Positions 31,108-41,605 are shown, numbered from the stretch's first letter. The stretch is DNA of 64,000 nt from Diploptera punctata (GCA_030220185.1 JASPKZ010004565.1:402429-466428); one strand, 5' to 3'. A program made the numbers and translations. The notes: generated by a model not told the origin, from the sequence alone.

Positions 31108-31816
31108 TTAATATGACTATTTAACTCATGCCCCAAATGGGAGTCAATGACCAATCACATTTCAATTATGTTCTATTTACAACCAATCACAGTCGCGTTT
31201 CGCCTAAAATTTACCAACTAAAGTTTATTGTAATAAAGAAACCACCTCCTTTTTAACATTCTGAATAGGCTATAGCATTATTTTGCAGTGACTGACTCTC
31301 CAAGAAATACGGCTACCAGATTGTATATATAGTACATGAATGTCAACACATAGCGCATACGACAGATAATATAAAAACATTTGTAACAATTGATTATACA
31401 ACAAAAAACAGAAACCACTGTTTGCACTTTCGTAAACGAATTATTTTCCAGCAAATGACGTAGAAAAATATAATTGACATATTTACATCATAGGACATCA
31501 GAAATTAATTAATACCTATAACGTTGGTTATAAATTTCTCCACTAGGGTGCATTCTTACAACATTGCGATCTTTTGGCAATAAATAATATTATGATCTGG
31601 TAGCAATGATCGAACAAAAGAAGCAAATGAAGCGTACCAATCGTTTCTCATTTGTTTTCAAACATCGCCGTTTACATTAAATATATAAATATTTAAAAAT
31701 AACTATAGTTAAATAATGATTTATGATTTTACAGCTTAATTTTATTCGTTAAATAGTCCTAACAAATGCCACTCTTTATTTCCAGATTCTCTAGATTCGT
31801 GGCATTACTTATGATA
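31108..31816 (+). mobile_element. MITE-N full-length copy inserted in another MITE-N
   Basis: Starts ACTATTTAACTCATGCCCC, ends GTGGCATTACTTATGATA. The 3' hairpin is partly lost (GCCACTCTTTATTTCC). The middle contains the ACATAGCGCATACGACAG and TTGCACTTTCG block, also seen near 18900 in reverse. Orientation is opposite to the host MITE-N. Confidence 0.78.
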
Positions 31817-32365
31817 AACAGAAGTAGATAAATTCACTCCCTAAATAGTTTTAAAAACTTCCTTCCTACAAAATTAAAACAAATACTTGTACAGACTCTT
31901 ATAATGCCACACTTCGACTACTGCGGCATATTACTGACTAATCTTACAACTGATCTATCTGACAGACTACAACGTGCTCATAATGCGTGCATTCGATTAA
32001 TATGCAATCTCCGTCGTTATGACCACGTGTCTCCTTCATTTCAGGCCTTATCATGGCTACGCCTAAATGACAGAAGAACTTTACATTCACATACCTTACT
32101 ATTCCAAATTCTGCACACATATTTACCAACTTATTTAACAACACATTTTCAACATTTATCGGCTCATCACAATTTAGGAACAAGATCACAAGACTCTTCT
32201 TTACTTTTGATACCACAACACAGGACCTGTCTGTACTCTGAATCTTACACAATATCTATGGCTAGAGCATGGAACTCACTTCCCAGTCATGTCAGGGACT
32301 GTCAATCGCTATCATTATTTAAATCCAAATTAACTGATATCTTAAGTTCGACACAATGAAAACAT
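31817..32365 (+). pseudogene. LINE-D C-terminal half, open for 151 codons
   Basis: Begins about 31833 with SLNSFKNFLPTKLKQILVQT, then MPHFDYCGILLTNLTTDL, QRAHNACIRLICNLRRYDHV, WLRLNDRRTLHSHTLLFQIL and ends AWNSLPSHVRDCQSLSLF plus KSKL. Clearly homologous to the minus-strand copy at 29863 but diverged. The Met start at 31904 is internal. Polymerase core absent. Confidence 0.82.
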
Positions 32366-33260
32366 TAACTGCATAACAACTATATAGAGCATTCTATTAA
32401 TAATCATGTAGGAAGCTACTTACCTTATTTTGTATAATTTTAATTTTATTATATTCTATGTTTTTGTTAGCATTAGCTAGTATTAGATCACATCATCATT
32501 GTATTTTGTTTAGTCTGTATTTTAATATCTTAAAATTGTAATATGTACGTAATTTTATTTATTATTTATCACACCGCTTCACTAAACTCTCTGATACACA
32601 TAACTTAGATACCCGATCCCTTGAGCACAGTGTCCTTTATATCCCTCCTCATCATACTACCTATTATTCGAAATCTTTTACAGTTTCTCTTGCTAGAACA
32701 TGGAATTCACTTCCACCCTATGTCAGAGACTGCCAAACTTTACCATCTTTCAGAAATAAATTGAAAATAAAATCACTAACAGAAACAACTCACTAATACT
32801 ACTTTTTAAGAATTAATAATGCGTTTTTGCATTATTTAATAAAAATAGACTTAGGATTTGTTAATATATTTACCTAATGCCTTGTATAAAAAGCGTAGAT
32901 TAATTCATTGTAGTATTTTTTTTTCTCTTCTTTTTATGCATAGTAGATTCGAGCTGTTATTCCTTTTTTATTCATTGTATCATTAATTTAATTTTAATTG
33001 TATTTAGTTTCATTCTATTATTAGACATTAATTTCATTATTATTCAATATGACAGATAATGAATTGTTCAATAACTATTATTGTAACTTTTTTTTGTATT
33101 CATATGTAACATGTTTGTCCTGTTTTATATGACTATTATTGTATTTTTTTTGTATTCATATGTAACATATGCTTGTTCTGGTGAGTGGAAGAGAAGGCCA
33201 CATGGCCTTAACTCCACCAGGCTAAATAAATAAATCTAAATCTAAAATCTAAATCTAAAT
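32366..33260 (+). mobile_element. Second LINE-D 3' end in tandem
   Basis: 32570-32800 encodes DTRSLEHSVLYIPPHHTTYY and LARTWNSLPPYVRDCQTLP, then a stop: a separate, shorter LINE-D C-terminus. Its long 3' untranslated region includes two near-identical ATTATTGTA...ATTCATATGTAACAT blocks (33080-33175) and the GTGGAAGAGAAGGCC terminus, ending in AAATCT repeats (33231-33262). Confidence 0.7.
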
Positions 33261-33262
33261 CT

Positions 33263-33341
33263 AATTTTTGTATAATTTTGCTATTCGCTGGTTGAGTGGA
33301 AGAGAAGGCCTTATGGCCTTAACTCTGCCAGCTAAAATAAA

Positions 33342-33400
<59 letters not shown>

Positions 33401-33401
33401 A
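33263..33401 (+). mobile_element. Third LINE-D terminus with ATT microsatellite
   Basis: CTGGTTGAGTGGAAGAGAAG and GCCTTATGGCCTTAACTCTG lead to AAAATAAATC and an ATT run (33344-33400). It repeats the terminus found 80 bp upstream, so it is a further short insertion or a local duplication. Confidence 0.7.
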
Positions 33402-33623
33402 ATATCGAGGTGAAACACGACTGTCATTGGTTGTAAAACAAAATTCATTGAAACGTGATTGGTCATTGACTCCCATTCGGGGCTTGACTTAAATAGACAT
33501 GTTAATTACAATCTTCTGTTTGATGCATCTCACTTCTTTGAAAACGTTGCATCTTTCATTTTTGCGCTGAGCGGGATGATATAAATCACGGCCTGTCTGA
33601 TGATTGATGTGCTCATTACTTAC

Positions 33624-33713
33624 ATTTCCTGTATCGATCGCATCATAATGCAGTTCGCGTGGAAAAAATGGCCTTCTTATTGTTTCCATGGAAACCAACA
33701 TTTTCTTTGCCAT
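33624..33713 (-). CDS. Candidate short coding exon with splice donor (unknown product)
   Basis: The minus strand has ATG at 33713 and 30 open codons (MAKKMLVSMETIRRPFFPRE and then LHYDAIDTGN), then a consensus donor GTAAGT at 33623-33618. The stretch is not repeat-like and is G+C-richer than its flanks. No family is recognised and no acceptor partner was located. The longer open frame continuing to 33489 would be read only if unspliced. Could be chance. Confidence 0.22.
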
Positions 33714-34195
33714 TCAACAATAATGTAATGGATGCTAGCTTTTACACCGTAATGCATTTTCACACTCAGTCTACAGTATAGCCAATATAAGCGAGATAAA
33801 ATTACCTTTCGCCAAACAAAATTTACAGCTCGGCCACACACCATATTTCTTACAAAGGATTACTAAACAAGCTACGACGCTTCTTTTATTCGAGTTATTT
33901 ATAGCAGCTTTAATTATAATGGTCATGTAACGATTTTTAAGTAAGTTAAGACTTTTGTTCTATCGATACTAATTTCGAGATAAGTTCCAGTTGTACTGTA
34001 AACAAACTTGAATAAGGAGTTACTCCGTCGACTCACGCTATTGGGAGAAGAGCAGTGCTAATTTTACCCGCCATATGACTGAATTGTGTACGGAACTGTC
34101 ATTGTTCTTAGGCAACAATCGTATTTAACCCGGAAATAAGGCTGAACACAAGGTAAAATAGTACCAATAATTAAGGACTTCCATTTCTCAATGAT
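33714..34195. other. No recognisable feature
   Basis: Probably low-copy; 34015-34060 is G+C-richer. No motif-bearing frame. Confidence 0.4.
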
Positions 34196-34197
34196 GA

Positions 34198-34650
34198 CAA
34201 AAAATTATTTAAAAGAGTAACAGGAATTATAAACAATATTTTCAAGCCAAACACAGTACAGCAACACACACGAACTAGAATTTACAAAACACTGGCCAGA
34301 CCCATATTATGTTACGGCAGTGAGGCCTGAACAATTCGCGGTGTAGATGAACAAAGACTAATTGAAACAGAAATGAAATTTATGAGATGTACTGCAGGTT
34401 ACTCAAGAACAGACCAAAAAAGAATTCTGAGATTCTCAAAGAATTACAAACAGAATCAGTCATGGAATATGTACAAAAATACAGAAACAACTGGAAATCT
34501 CACGTAAGAAGAATGAGCAGAACAAGAATACCATGTCAAATCTTAAATTACCAGCCACCAGGCAAGAAATCTTTGGGCAGACGCTTCAAACGGATTGAGA
34601 CCGTAACAGATCACTAGATCTATCACATGAAAGGAGGAAGAAGAAGAAGA
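34198..34650 (+). pseudogene. LINE-B fragment, close relative of the 10274 copy
   Basis: From AAGAGTAACAGGAATTATAA to the GAAGAAGAAGAAGAAGA tail it is nearly base-for-base the 3' part of 10735-11175. A TGA replaces the Trp of the EAWTI motif at 34329, and a one-base loss near 34420 shifts the frame. The last intact frame (34387-34617) has SVMEYVQKYRNNWKSHVRRM. Confidence 0.83.
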
Positions 34651-35640
34651 AGACAAAACATATATATGGGCGTACCTAGTCAGATATTTACGCTTTGCCC
34701 ACGGTGTCGATAGATATAGTTTATTTGCAATTTCATTACTGGCACAATACATGCTCTCTGCTGACTCACCTGTAAATTCTACTGTTATGCTCACCAGATC
34801 ATCGATGGCTAACGTAGAATATTTCTCTGAAAGAATTCAAAATAATTGTTTCTCTCCGCTTTCTAAATGCTCTACTATCCAATGTTCTTTAATATACAGA
34901 AGCGACTATTTTAAAGTACAGAAATTTCAACTTATTCTAGACTGCGTATGCATAAGAGCATAATAAAGCTTAATTAGTATATTAAAATTAAAATTATGTA
35001 TTTTCAGATTCTCCCATATAACTTATATAGACATGTGCTTGATAATATATGTTTTTGTTTCCTTTATTTCGAGTGTTAGAGAGCGAACTATATTTTCTTA
35101 CATGTTTAAAAGTGAAACCATTATTCGAGCAATGAAAACGCAGTTATACAAGTGGTTTGTTTACATTACATCTGGAACTTAGCTGGAAGAGGTATAGATT
35201 GTTAGGGTCGGCGTTTTCTATCAATTTAGAAATATCTGGGGGTGCAGTTAGATTGTTCTACCAGTAACAGGCTTGATAAATACATTATTAATGTTAACAA
35301 ATATTTTAAATAGGTGTTTTTAAATATTGTAATTCCGACAAATTAATTTAGTATATCTCATTATTTCCTTTGGATTGTTTTCATGTACAACAGATAGGAA
35401 TACCCCTAATTTATTGGGGATTGATCGTAGAATGGCGTAGTCAAATAAAAAGTATCATTCTGGTACCGAACAAATTAATTTATCTTACTTACTTGTATAT
35501 ATATTTTATTATTAGTTTTATTTTAAAATTAAATTATCATTAACATTTTCATGTTATCAATCTTGTTCTTATAAATACTATTTTCTTCTTCTTATTCATA
35601 TTCATAATTTGTAGGATTTTCATCCTGTTTATTTCCAAAA
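34651..35640. other. No recognisable feature
   Basis: A+T-rich, about 1 kb. Short frames at 34543-34794 (-) and 34751-34963 (+) overlap on opposite strands and show no domain. Part may be low-copy DNA. Confidence 0.4.
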
Positions 35641-35860
35641 TCGCTCCTCGGAGGAAGACGTATTGGATATGCATTCGCTGTCTATCCATCTCTTGGCTGG
35701 TCTTCCTCTTGTTCTTCTCCCGTCCATTGGTCTATCTTATTTAGCTCTTTTTTACAAGTCCGTTGTCTTCCATTCTTTCTATATGACCTTTCCAATAGTT
35801 TCGTCTATCTACAATAAATTTAGTTATGTCTTGAATATGACATTTGTCCCTCCATGGATT
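35640..35860 (-). mobile_element. LINE C-terminal scrap
   Basis: The minus strand encodes DITKFIVDRRNYWKGHIERM followed by EDNGLVKK, the HIxRM motif region of LINE C-termini. Short and frame-shifted. Confidence 0.5.
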
Positions 35861-36175
35861 GTCGCCTCTTCGTGGCTGAGGGGCCCAGTACCCAGTGATC
35901 CAGACGATAGAGCCAGGAAGCGTAAGCTGCTGGCCTATAAGAGGAGAGGGGAAGTGAAGAATAATCCACAACGGGTGAACGGGGTTCGTTAGTCCCGCAA
36001 GACAACTCATTTAGAAGAGACAACTTCAAAATAAAACGGGGCAGGCTGAGCTCTGGAGCTGGGTGAAAGCAATCGGCCTACGGAGAAAACCCGGAATAAT
36101 AAACCCGCCATGTAAACGGGCCAGCAACCCATTTCAAGGTGTATCTTATACAGATCAGGACTTGCTTGGTTTAGG
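35861..36175. other. Unclassified G+C-richer segment
   Basis: CCTCTTCGTGGCTGAGGGGC near the left side, then a lysine/arginine-rich reading on the plus strand (RARKRKLLAYKRRGEVKNN). Perhaps the 5' leader of a LINE or another repeat; no second copy in the window. Confidence 0.3.
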
Positions 36176-36880
36176 CTAGGGGCATGGAAATTTCTAAAAA
36201 TTAGCGACGATCACGATATGCGAATATGTCCAATGTGCGGGAACTTTGAAGACGAGATACATATATTAGGAAAATGTGATGATTTAGAATATTGGAGACG
36301 TCAGTTATTACCGGAAAGATTTCTAAATTCAAATCGTGAAAGATTGGCATGCTACGAGTTAATGGTAAATCCAGAAAATTGGATAAACTTGGATAAATTT
36401 CTGGACAAAACGCGGAAAATAAGAACAACACTCATTCAAGAATAAATATGTTATCAATAATAATTATACATAATTAATGTATAATGCTATTGTATTATTA
36501 TGTAGTTGTAATATTATTGTGTTTTCTTTATGTAATTGTAATGTTATTGTTTTCTCTTTTTGTTTTTCTTTATAATATTACCAATTATTACTTTATTGTA
36601 ACGGACTGTCAACAGCACGTACGGCTTACTGCCCGTGCGACCCATATTTGTAAATAATATTGTAAATAATACATTGCTCGCAGTACCAAGGATCAAGCCT
36701 TGGATCAAAGACGGAAATATTATTTTATTAGTCAAATTTTCATTACGTATTTGAGTTAATTGTGATTGCTGTATTCTAATACAGTATAATATATGTTTGT
36801 ACTGGTGATTGGAGGAGAAAGCCATAAGATCTTAATACGCTAGGCTATATAAATAAATACAATAAGTAAATAAATAAAAT
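36176..36880 (+). pseudogene. LINE-E C-terminal zinc-finger tail and 3' UTR
   Basis: Open frame 36218-36445 encodes MRICPMCGNFEDEIHILGKC then DDLEYWRRQLLPERF, a CxxC...H...C finger as at the C-terminus of I/R1-type LINEs. It ends TLIQE followed by TAA. The 3' UTR block TTTATTGTAACGGACTGTCA and ACAGCACGTACGGCTTACTG recurs at 50690-50730. The tail ends AATAAATAC repeats near 36850. Confidence 0.75.
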
Positions 36881-37440
36881 AAATAAACGAATACGTTAAA
36901 TCCAGTAGACGTTCTCTGTGTTCACGCTTCGCTGAACATTACGGCATCTGGACTCTGGCGTAAACACCATATTGTACTACGAACTGAACATATCAACTAT
37001 CATGTGATATATGATAATCGCTGGTATTTTATGGAATTTTGATTTTCTGTGTTATTGTTGTTCCTTTCTGCATTTTCATAATTCATAATGAAAATATGTA
37101 TTTATACATTTAATTTTGAATAACACTTTATTAATTGCCTGTTTCATTACTAAGAAGTAATAGGGCCCTTAATTTACAATATTGTAGCGAATAGCAGTTG
37201 CATTTGAAACGATAGAATTTATTTATTTCAACCTCACACTAGTTTATAAAAAATCCCAATCTTCTTTATTCTATTCACAGTTATTCACTGCGCAAGCACT
37301 AATAATTATTCTGTGTTTTTAGTCTATTTTATAGCTTGGCAGCGAACAAAATTACCTCGGTTTGCTCATGGTCGAGTCAGGAAATTCACTTCGACATACA
37401 ATGAAACCGGGATGCGCTCTGTGAAATAAACGATATTACA
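36881..37440. other. No recognisable feature
   Basis: A+T-rich with a small G+C-richer patch at 36905-36960. No motif. Confidence 0.4.
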
Positions 37441-37445
37441 ACTTG

Positions 37446-37830
37446 GAGCAGCGTTTCCCAACCTATGATTTCTTCGATGGATCTCGAAATCCTCCAATGT
37501 AATAAAGGGTTCACAAAATGATTATCCTGCGATAATACATAAAAGACCGTGTTTTTATCCCCCCTATGCCTGACACACTTGAAAATCTGCGACATAGAAT
37601 TGTTGAAGCTGTAAATGCGATAACTAGAGACCAGCTGATTCGTATGTGGTAAAAAGTGAGCCACCGTTTTGATATTTGTCGTGTAACACATGGTGCTCAT
37701 TTTGAATGCATTAATAGTGAAATTTGAACTTTTCTCTTTCCAGGAACGTTGGAATTGTGTTTCAATTTTTTGTAGTTTGGAAGAAATAAATGTTTGAAGT
37801 CTGTTCCTTCTTTCTGAATAGCCCTGTATA
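37446..37830 (+). pseudogene. mariner/Tc1 transposase C-terminus, with a hAT-like end beside it
   Basis: 37564-37690 encodes MPDTLENLRHRIVEAVNAI, then TRDQLIRMW, a stop, and KVSHRFDICRVTHGAHFE, the C-terminal block of Tc1/mariner-family transposases (usually RLDICRVTNGAHIE). The reading frame has a stop after MW. At 37446 CAGCGTTTCCCAACCTATG resembles the hAT-like terminus at 14260 (reverse), so a hAT fragment may border it. Confidence 0.65.
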
Positions 37831-37994
37831 TATGCAATAATGAGCACAGCACAGATTGTTTTCTCCTCTCATACATGTGAACCTCACTGACTTACTTGAA
37901 TCCAACGTAAACCATCTAATACAGAAATAGCTGTTCCAACCATCATGTTAGCTCAATCGCTAAGATTTTAGCATATGCCCGATTAGAGTATTTT

Positions 37995-38225
37995 AAAAAC
38001 AATTTGCCATATATTATTAGAAGAATGCGGACTAAATGGCCGTGATCCATAACTGGTCATTCTCCCAAACGTTTCTTCCTTGACAACGCAGATCATCTTC
38101 AGTGGTGAGTTCTTCTAGGTTCTAGTCTAAAAGGACTCGCCACTGAAGACGTCTTCTGCAACCGAGGGAGAAACATCAGTTATGGACCACGGCTTTATAG
38201 CCTGGAATCTTCTAATAATATGACT
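37995..38225. mobile_element. Penelope-like inverted repeat, family 3 (degenerate)
   Basis: Imperfect arms: ATATTATTAGAAGAA...CCGTG.TCCATAACTG on the left and CAGTTATGG.CCACGG...TTCTTCTAATAATAT on the right, centred near 38115. Both arms contain outward CACTGAAGA and GAAAC boxes, like the other Penelope ends, but no clear stem II can be drawn. Confidence 0.5.
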
Positions 38226-38394
38226 ACATTCTGCAATATGTCATATAGTATTTATAGTGAGAGTAAAAGGTGAGGGTAAAATTAACATTTTTTTACTGAA
38301 AGTTTAAAGTAATGCCAGTCGATAAACATAATTATTAAATAGTATACATATATTTGATTGTTTTATTTGATTTTCATATTTATTATATATTTCA

Positions 38395-38431
38395 GTGACA
38401 GCTGTTTCGGTACACTGTACCTTCTTCAGAC
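38395..38431 (-). ncRNA. Hammerhead-like ribozyme motif, left arm
   Basis: Same sequence as 23867-23903: CTGAAGA, stem II GGTAC/GTACC, GAAA, self-complementary ACAGCTGT, GTC cleavage triplet. Confidence 0.6.
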
Positions 38432-38496
38432 ATGTTAAATTATGTATTGTGTTCCAACTGAAACACAACTGGACACAATTCATAATTTGTTAACAT

Positions 38497-38533
38497 GTCT
38501 GAAGAAGGTACAGTGTACCGAACCAGCTGTCAC
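38497..38533 (+). ncRNA. Hammerhead-like motif, right arm, with a broken GAAA box
   Basis: As the left arm, but the box reads GAAC: the adenine that should pair with the uridine of the cleavage triplet is C. This should abolish or greatly reduce cleavage. Confidence 0.55.
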
Positions 38534-38639
38534 TGAATTATATAATAAATATGAAAATAAAATAAAACTACGTTTTATTTTTATTTAATTAAGAAATATG
38601 GATTTTCATCAAGTAAACACCAACTCAATTGATTATATA

Positions 38640-39000
38640 TTTTTAATGTGTTTCATGGTATTTTTAACAATAATATACCAAAAGTTACGTTCCCATGCTA
38701 TAAGAAGCACGGAAATAAACGAATATAAAAGCCTAGCCATTATGCTATAAGCAAGTAGTGAGTGTACAGTGGCCTCCTCTTTCTTTTAACCACTTCCCAC
38801 AATATACACAGTACCAACCCCAGCACAGTAACCAATACAGTTGTGCAGAATACGCTTAATTGGCTTCGAAAAAGAATATAACAGAAACAAATATAACATT
38901 ATTGTTCGGTTGCATAATCAATAAGTCAGCATCAGGAGTATGGAAAGTGATACCAACATTCATAAGAGAAAATGATCGCAATGAACAGTGGCCCGAAGGA
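38640..39000. other. No recognisable feature
   Basis: No motif-bearing frame; the open frame at 38860-39072 reads into the CTT repeat. Confidence 0.4.
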
Positions 39001-39005
39001 ATTAC

Positions 39006-39052
39006 GTCTTCTTCTTCTTCTTCTTCTTCTTCTTCTTCTTCTTCTTCTTCTT
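39006..39052. repeat. CTT microsatellite
   Basis: About 15 TTC/CTT units; it is the 3' tail (GAA repeats on the minus strand) of the LINE that follows. Confidence 0.95.
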
Positions 39053-39055
39053 CCG

Positions 39056-39560
39056 AATGCAGTATTGGGTGATGATGCCCGTTCTGCGACTACAAAAACT
39101 GATCTTTCCATCGGTTGAAGGGTCTTCCGAGGTATCTTTTGCCTTTAGGGTTGAGGTGGTAAATAATCTTTGGTAAACGGGAATTTGACATTCTCTGGAC
39201 GTGTTGGAACCATTTAATCTGATATTTTTGTATATGTTCAACCATTTCCCTACTATTCCACTGCATCCTTATCTCATCACTTTTCATTCTATGCCTTAAT
39301 GTTACTCCAGTTAGTGATCGGAAGAATCTCATTTGTGAACTATTAATGCGGGATTTATCTTTTGCTCGAAGTGTCCAGCATTCACTTCCATATAGTAGAG
39401 CAGGTTTGGCTATGGCATTATGAAAACTCAATTGGATTTCTTTCCTCATTTGTTTTCCAAAATTTCTCCTAATTATACCATTTAATCTGTTATATTTTTC
39501 TAAATTTGTTTCCACATCTTTTTGATTATGAAACTGTGATATATTATTACCTAAATCCTT
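39056..39560 (-). pseudogene. LINE-B-like C-terminal fragment, 141 codons open
   Basis: The minus-strand frame 39515-39090 encodes KYNRLNGIIRRNFGKQMRKE, AKPALLYGSECWTLRAKDKS, MRFFRSLTGVTLRHRM, YQIKWFQHVQRMSNSRLPK and GKRYLGRPFNRWKDQFL. Diverged relative of LINE-B (10274). Ends in the GAA-type tail at 39006-39052. Confidence 0.8.
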
Positions 39561-39565
39561 AAAGT

Positions 39566-39576
39566 GCCAATTAAAA

Positions 39577-39639
<63 letters not shown>

Positions 39640-39640
39640 A
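39566..39640. repeat. AAAT microsatellite
   Basis: About 18 AAAT (AATA) units. Confidence 0.95.
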
Positions 39641-40185
39641 ATTATTCACTGAACGAGTGATTTTTACACACACACTGTATGTCATCATCTGTGATTAGAG
39701 TTTACTAATGTTACTTATGGGTGACAAAATGTTCAACATGTATCCCCGACTTAAAAAGGCTGAGAACCATTGCTTTAGACCGAAGGGGTGTTACGACACT
39801 TCCAGCTGCCATAGGAAAACGTTTAAAGGTCATGAATCATGATAAATATTTGAGAGATACTTAAAGTTTCGAACAACATTTGTTAGAAGGCTTATGGCTA
39901 CTATTTCTATGCTAAAAAATTAAAATAATCAATACCGAAGTACAATAACATATGTTGCAGAACATGACAGTTTTTATCGATTATGGTTTCTCGGGGGCGC
40001 TCCACCAGAATTAGCTCTACTCCAAGAAATACACTAAGAACATATACAAAAGTTTAAAATCTTAAAATGTGTATCTGATATTTCAGTCGCCAACTAATTA
40101 ACAATTTTCTTTAATCATTTCGTCACTCACATGTACAATATATGGAATAAAATTATCGCGAAAGTCCAGATTAGAAAGAAACCAT
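39641..40185. other. Unassigned; possible hAT-like end near 39770
   Basis: On the minus strand CAATGGTTCTCAGCCTTTTT (about 39770) resembles hAT termini, which often read CAGNGGTTCTCAACC. No partner end or 8-bp duplication was found. The rest shows nothing. Confidence 0.35.
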
Positions 40186-40312
40186 CATCATCATAGTACA
40201 TTCACGAATTTAGGCCATTTGTTGACCTGTTTCGGCCTCAAGAGAAACACCATCCAGAAGTCTTTTGAGTGGACGTTCTGGTCTTCTTCTTCCTGCAGGT
40301 TGATAAAAACAA
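40186..40312 (-). mobile_element. LINE 3'-end fragment
   Basis: On the minus strand a basic tail (GRRRPERPLKR) is followed by the GATGATGATG end; same 3' layout as 1055-1195. Confidence 0.5.
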
Positions 40313-40329
40313 AAGAAGTTTAAATTAGG

Positions 40330-40600
40330 AAACTTATGAAAGTTGAAAACAGTTGAAGAAAGACGATTAAGGTATTAAGGACATCTCAAGAAGATGACAT
40401 CTGATAGAATCCCTAAACATATATTGGAGTGGAGAATAGATGGGAATAGAAGAAAGGGAAGACCTGAAGAAGGTTGGATGGATGGAGTGAGAAGTATGGG
40501 TGAACTGGTATTTACAGATGAGGATGTTTAGGACCGCTACAAACAGAGAAGGCCAATTTCTTGAAGATGACGCAAAAATTAATGAATTGTGCAAAAATTC
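40330..40600 (+). mobile_element. LINE C-terminal fragment
   Basis: The plus strand reads LRYXGHLKKMTSDRIPKHIL, EWRIDGNRRKGRPEEGWMDG and VRSMGE. Frameshift near 40372. A TA run follows at 40607-40622. Confidence 0.6.
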
Positions 40601-40639
40601 CGAAATTATATATATATATATACTAGGGGCATTCGGTAA

Positions 40640-40865
40640 GAAATGGCAACACTGTTACCATCATCCGGTATCATGACAACTGCCGCCGTCTTCCGGAAAA
40701 CAAACGCCATTCCTCTGCGTTCAATCATTGATCTTCCTCCAATCCTTTGATAATTAATCGTAGCCACTTGCACAGCTTCTATCCAGGTTTTCTTTGGTCT
40801 TCCTTTCTTCCTCTTTTATATTGGGATCCATTCCATAATATATTTAGGCAATGGTTTGTGTGGCA
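40640..40865 (-). mobile_element. LINE 3' end of the 47620 family
   Basis: The reverse complement aligns with 47985-48160 (ATGGAATGGATCCCAATAT, GGTTTCCGGAAGACGGCGG, ATACCGGATGATGG). About 200 bp of 3' end only. Confidence 0.7.
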
Positions 40866-40869
40866 TTCT

Positions 40870-41204
40870 TTTTACACTGTAATAACACGATTGTAACACC
40901 AGAAAAAAATAAGTTTATTTTTGACATCACGAACTTCATTTATACTCTCTTTCCAAGGTCACCTATACGTTAAAACCTAGGAAGATGCAATCCATCTGCA
41001 GCATCATTTCTGGATATCTATTTCACTTAATCAGTCTAGAGTTTTCTGAATATTAACTCTTTATTGAAATCGAATGCCTCGTAGACTTTTTTGATCTTTG
41101 TGAATAAGTTATAGTCACAATGGCTCCTGTCTGGTTAATTTGGTAGGTGTTCGAATACTTCCCAATTCCACCTGCTAAACAAATTTTACTGAACATCTTT
41201 TTAA
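40870..41204 (-). mobile_element. mariner remnant, copy 2, first part
   Basis: Aligns with 6785-7065, including the reversed catalytic-block region (AATTTGGTAGGTGTTCGAATACTTCC). It is more decayed: the third catalytic block has stops. It is split by the LINE at 41205. Confidence 0.6.
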
Positions 41205-41605
41205 GGATAAAACAAGAAGATATACTAGATTGAAGTTTTATAAAACATTGGCAGTTCCTGCATTACTTTATGGGAGCGAAACTTGGGCAATGACCAAAAA
41301 ATTACAAAGTAGAATACAAATCGTAGAAATTAACTTCCTTGGAAGAACAAAAGGCTGCACAAGATTGGATCGGATGAAGATATAAGATAAGAGTTATATA
41401 TCCATTGAATGATAAAATCAAAGAATAGGCCAATAGAGAGAAATGGTTTAGACATGTAGATAGAATGAATGTAACAAGATTACCAAGAGCAGCAATCAAC
41501 TACAAGCCAAGAGGTTCAAGGAATGTACGAAGTCCAGTGAAAATATGGACAGAACAACTGTGAGGCGGAACAGGCAATTTTTGCCTAGCCCGTGAAGTGA
41601 AGAAG
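41205..41605 (+). pseudogene. LINE-C-type fragment inserted in mariner copy 2
   Basis: The plus strand reads KTLAVPALLYGSETWAMTKK, EINFLGRTKGCTRLD and, after a frameshift, REKWFRHVDRMNVTRLPRAA and INYKPRGSRNVRSPV. It ends near the GGCGGAACAGGCAATTTTTG block, as in LINE-C (18070-18100). Dead. Confidence 0.7.

Larger units (their letters stand above)
29545..33497 (-). mobile_element. MITE-N copy split into three parts by nested insertions
   Basis: Segments 29545-29862, about 30917-31107 and 33402-33497 join to a normal MITE-N: start TCATAAGTAATGTCACAAG, middle AACAACTCAGTAAAATCAG and AAAAAGGAGGGGC, end ACTCCCATTCGGGGCTTGAC. The first gap holds a minus-strand LINE-D, the second a plus-strand MITE-N followed by plus-strand LINE-D. 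Segment order and orientation agree with the intact copy at 11692. Confidence 0.75.
38360..38635. mobile_element. Penelope-like inverted repeat, same family as the 23840 element
   Basis: Arms 38360-38452 and 38473-38568 are inverted copies of the 3' end found at 23840-23960. To the right, ATTTTCATCAAGTAAACACC and AACTCAATTGATTA (38602-38636) match 24572-24605, the other border of the Penelope element there. So this insertion joins two 3' ends head to head plus a piece from the coding-side border, with the ORF deleted. Confidence 0.75.

Noticed and set aside
31944..32252. 102-codon minus-strand frame
   Set aside because: Shadow of the LINE-D coding frame on the plus strand.
36218..36445. Host zinc-finger gene
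   Set aside because: A second copy at 49986-50520 with the same 3' UTR, split by a SINE, shows that it is a LINE tail.
37386..37847. 153-codon minus-strand frame
   Set aside because: The opposite strand carries the mariner C-terminal block (RFDICRVTHGAHFE), so the minus frame is its shadow.
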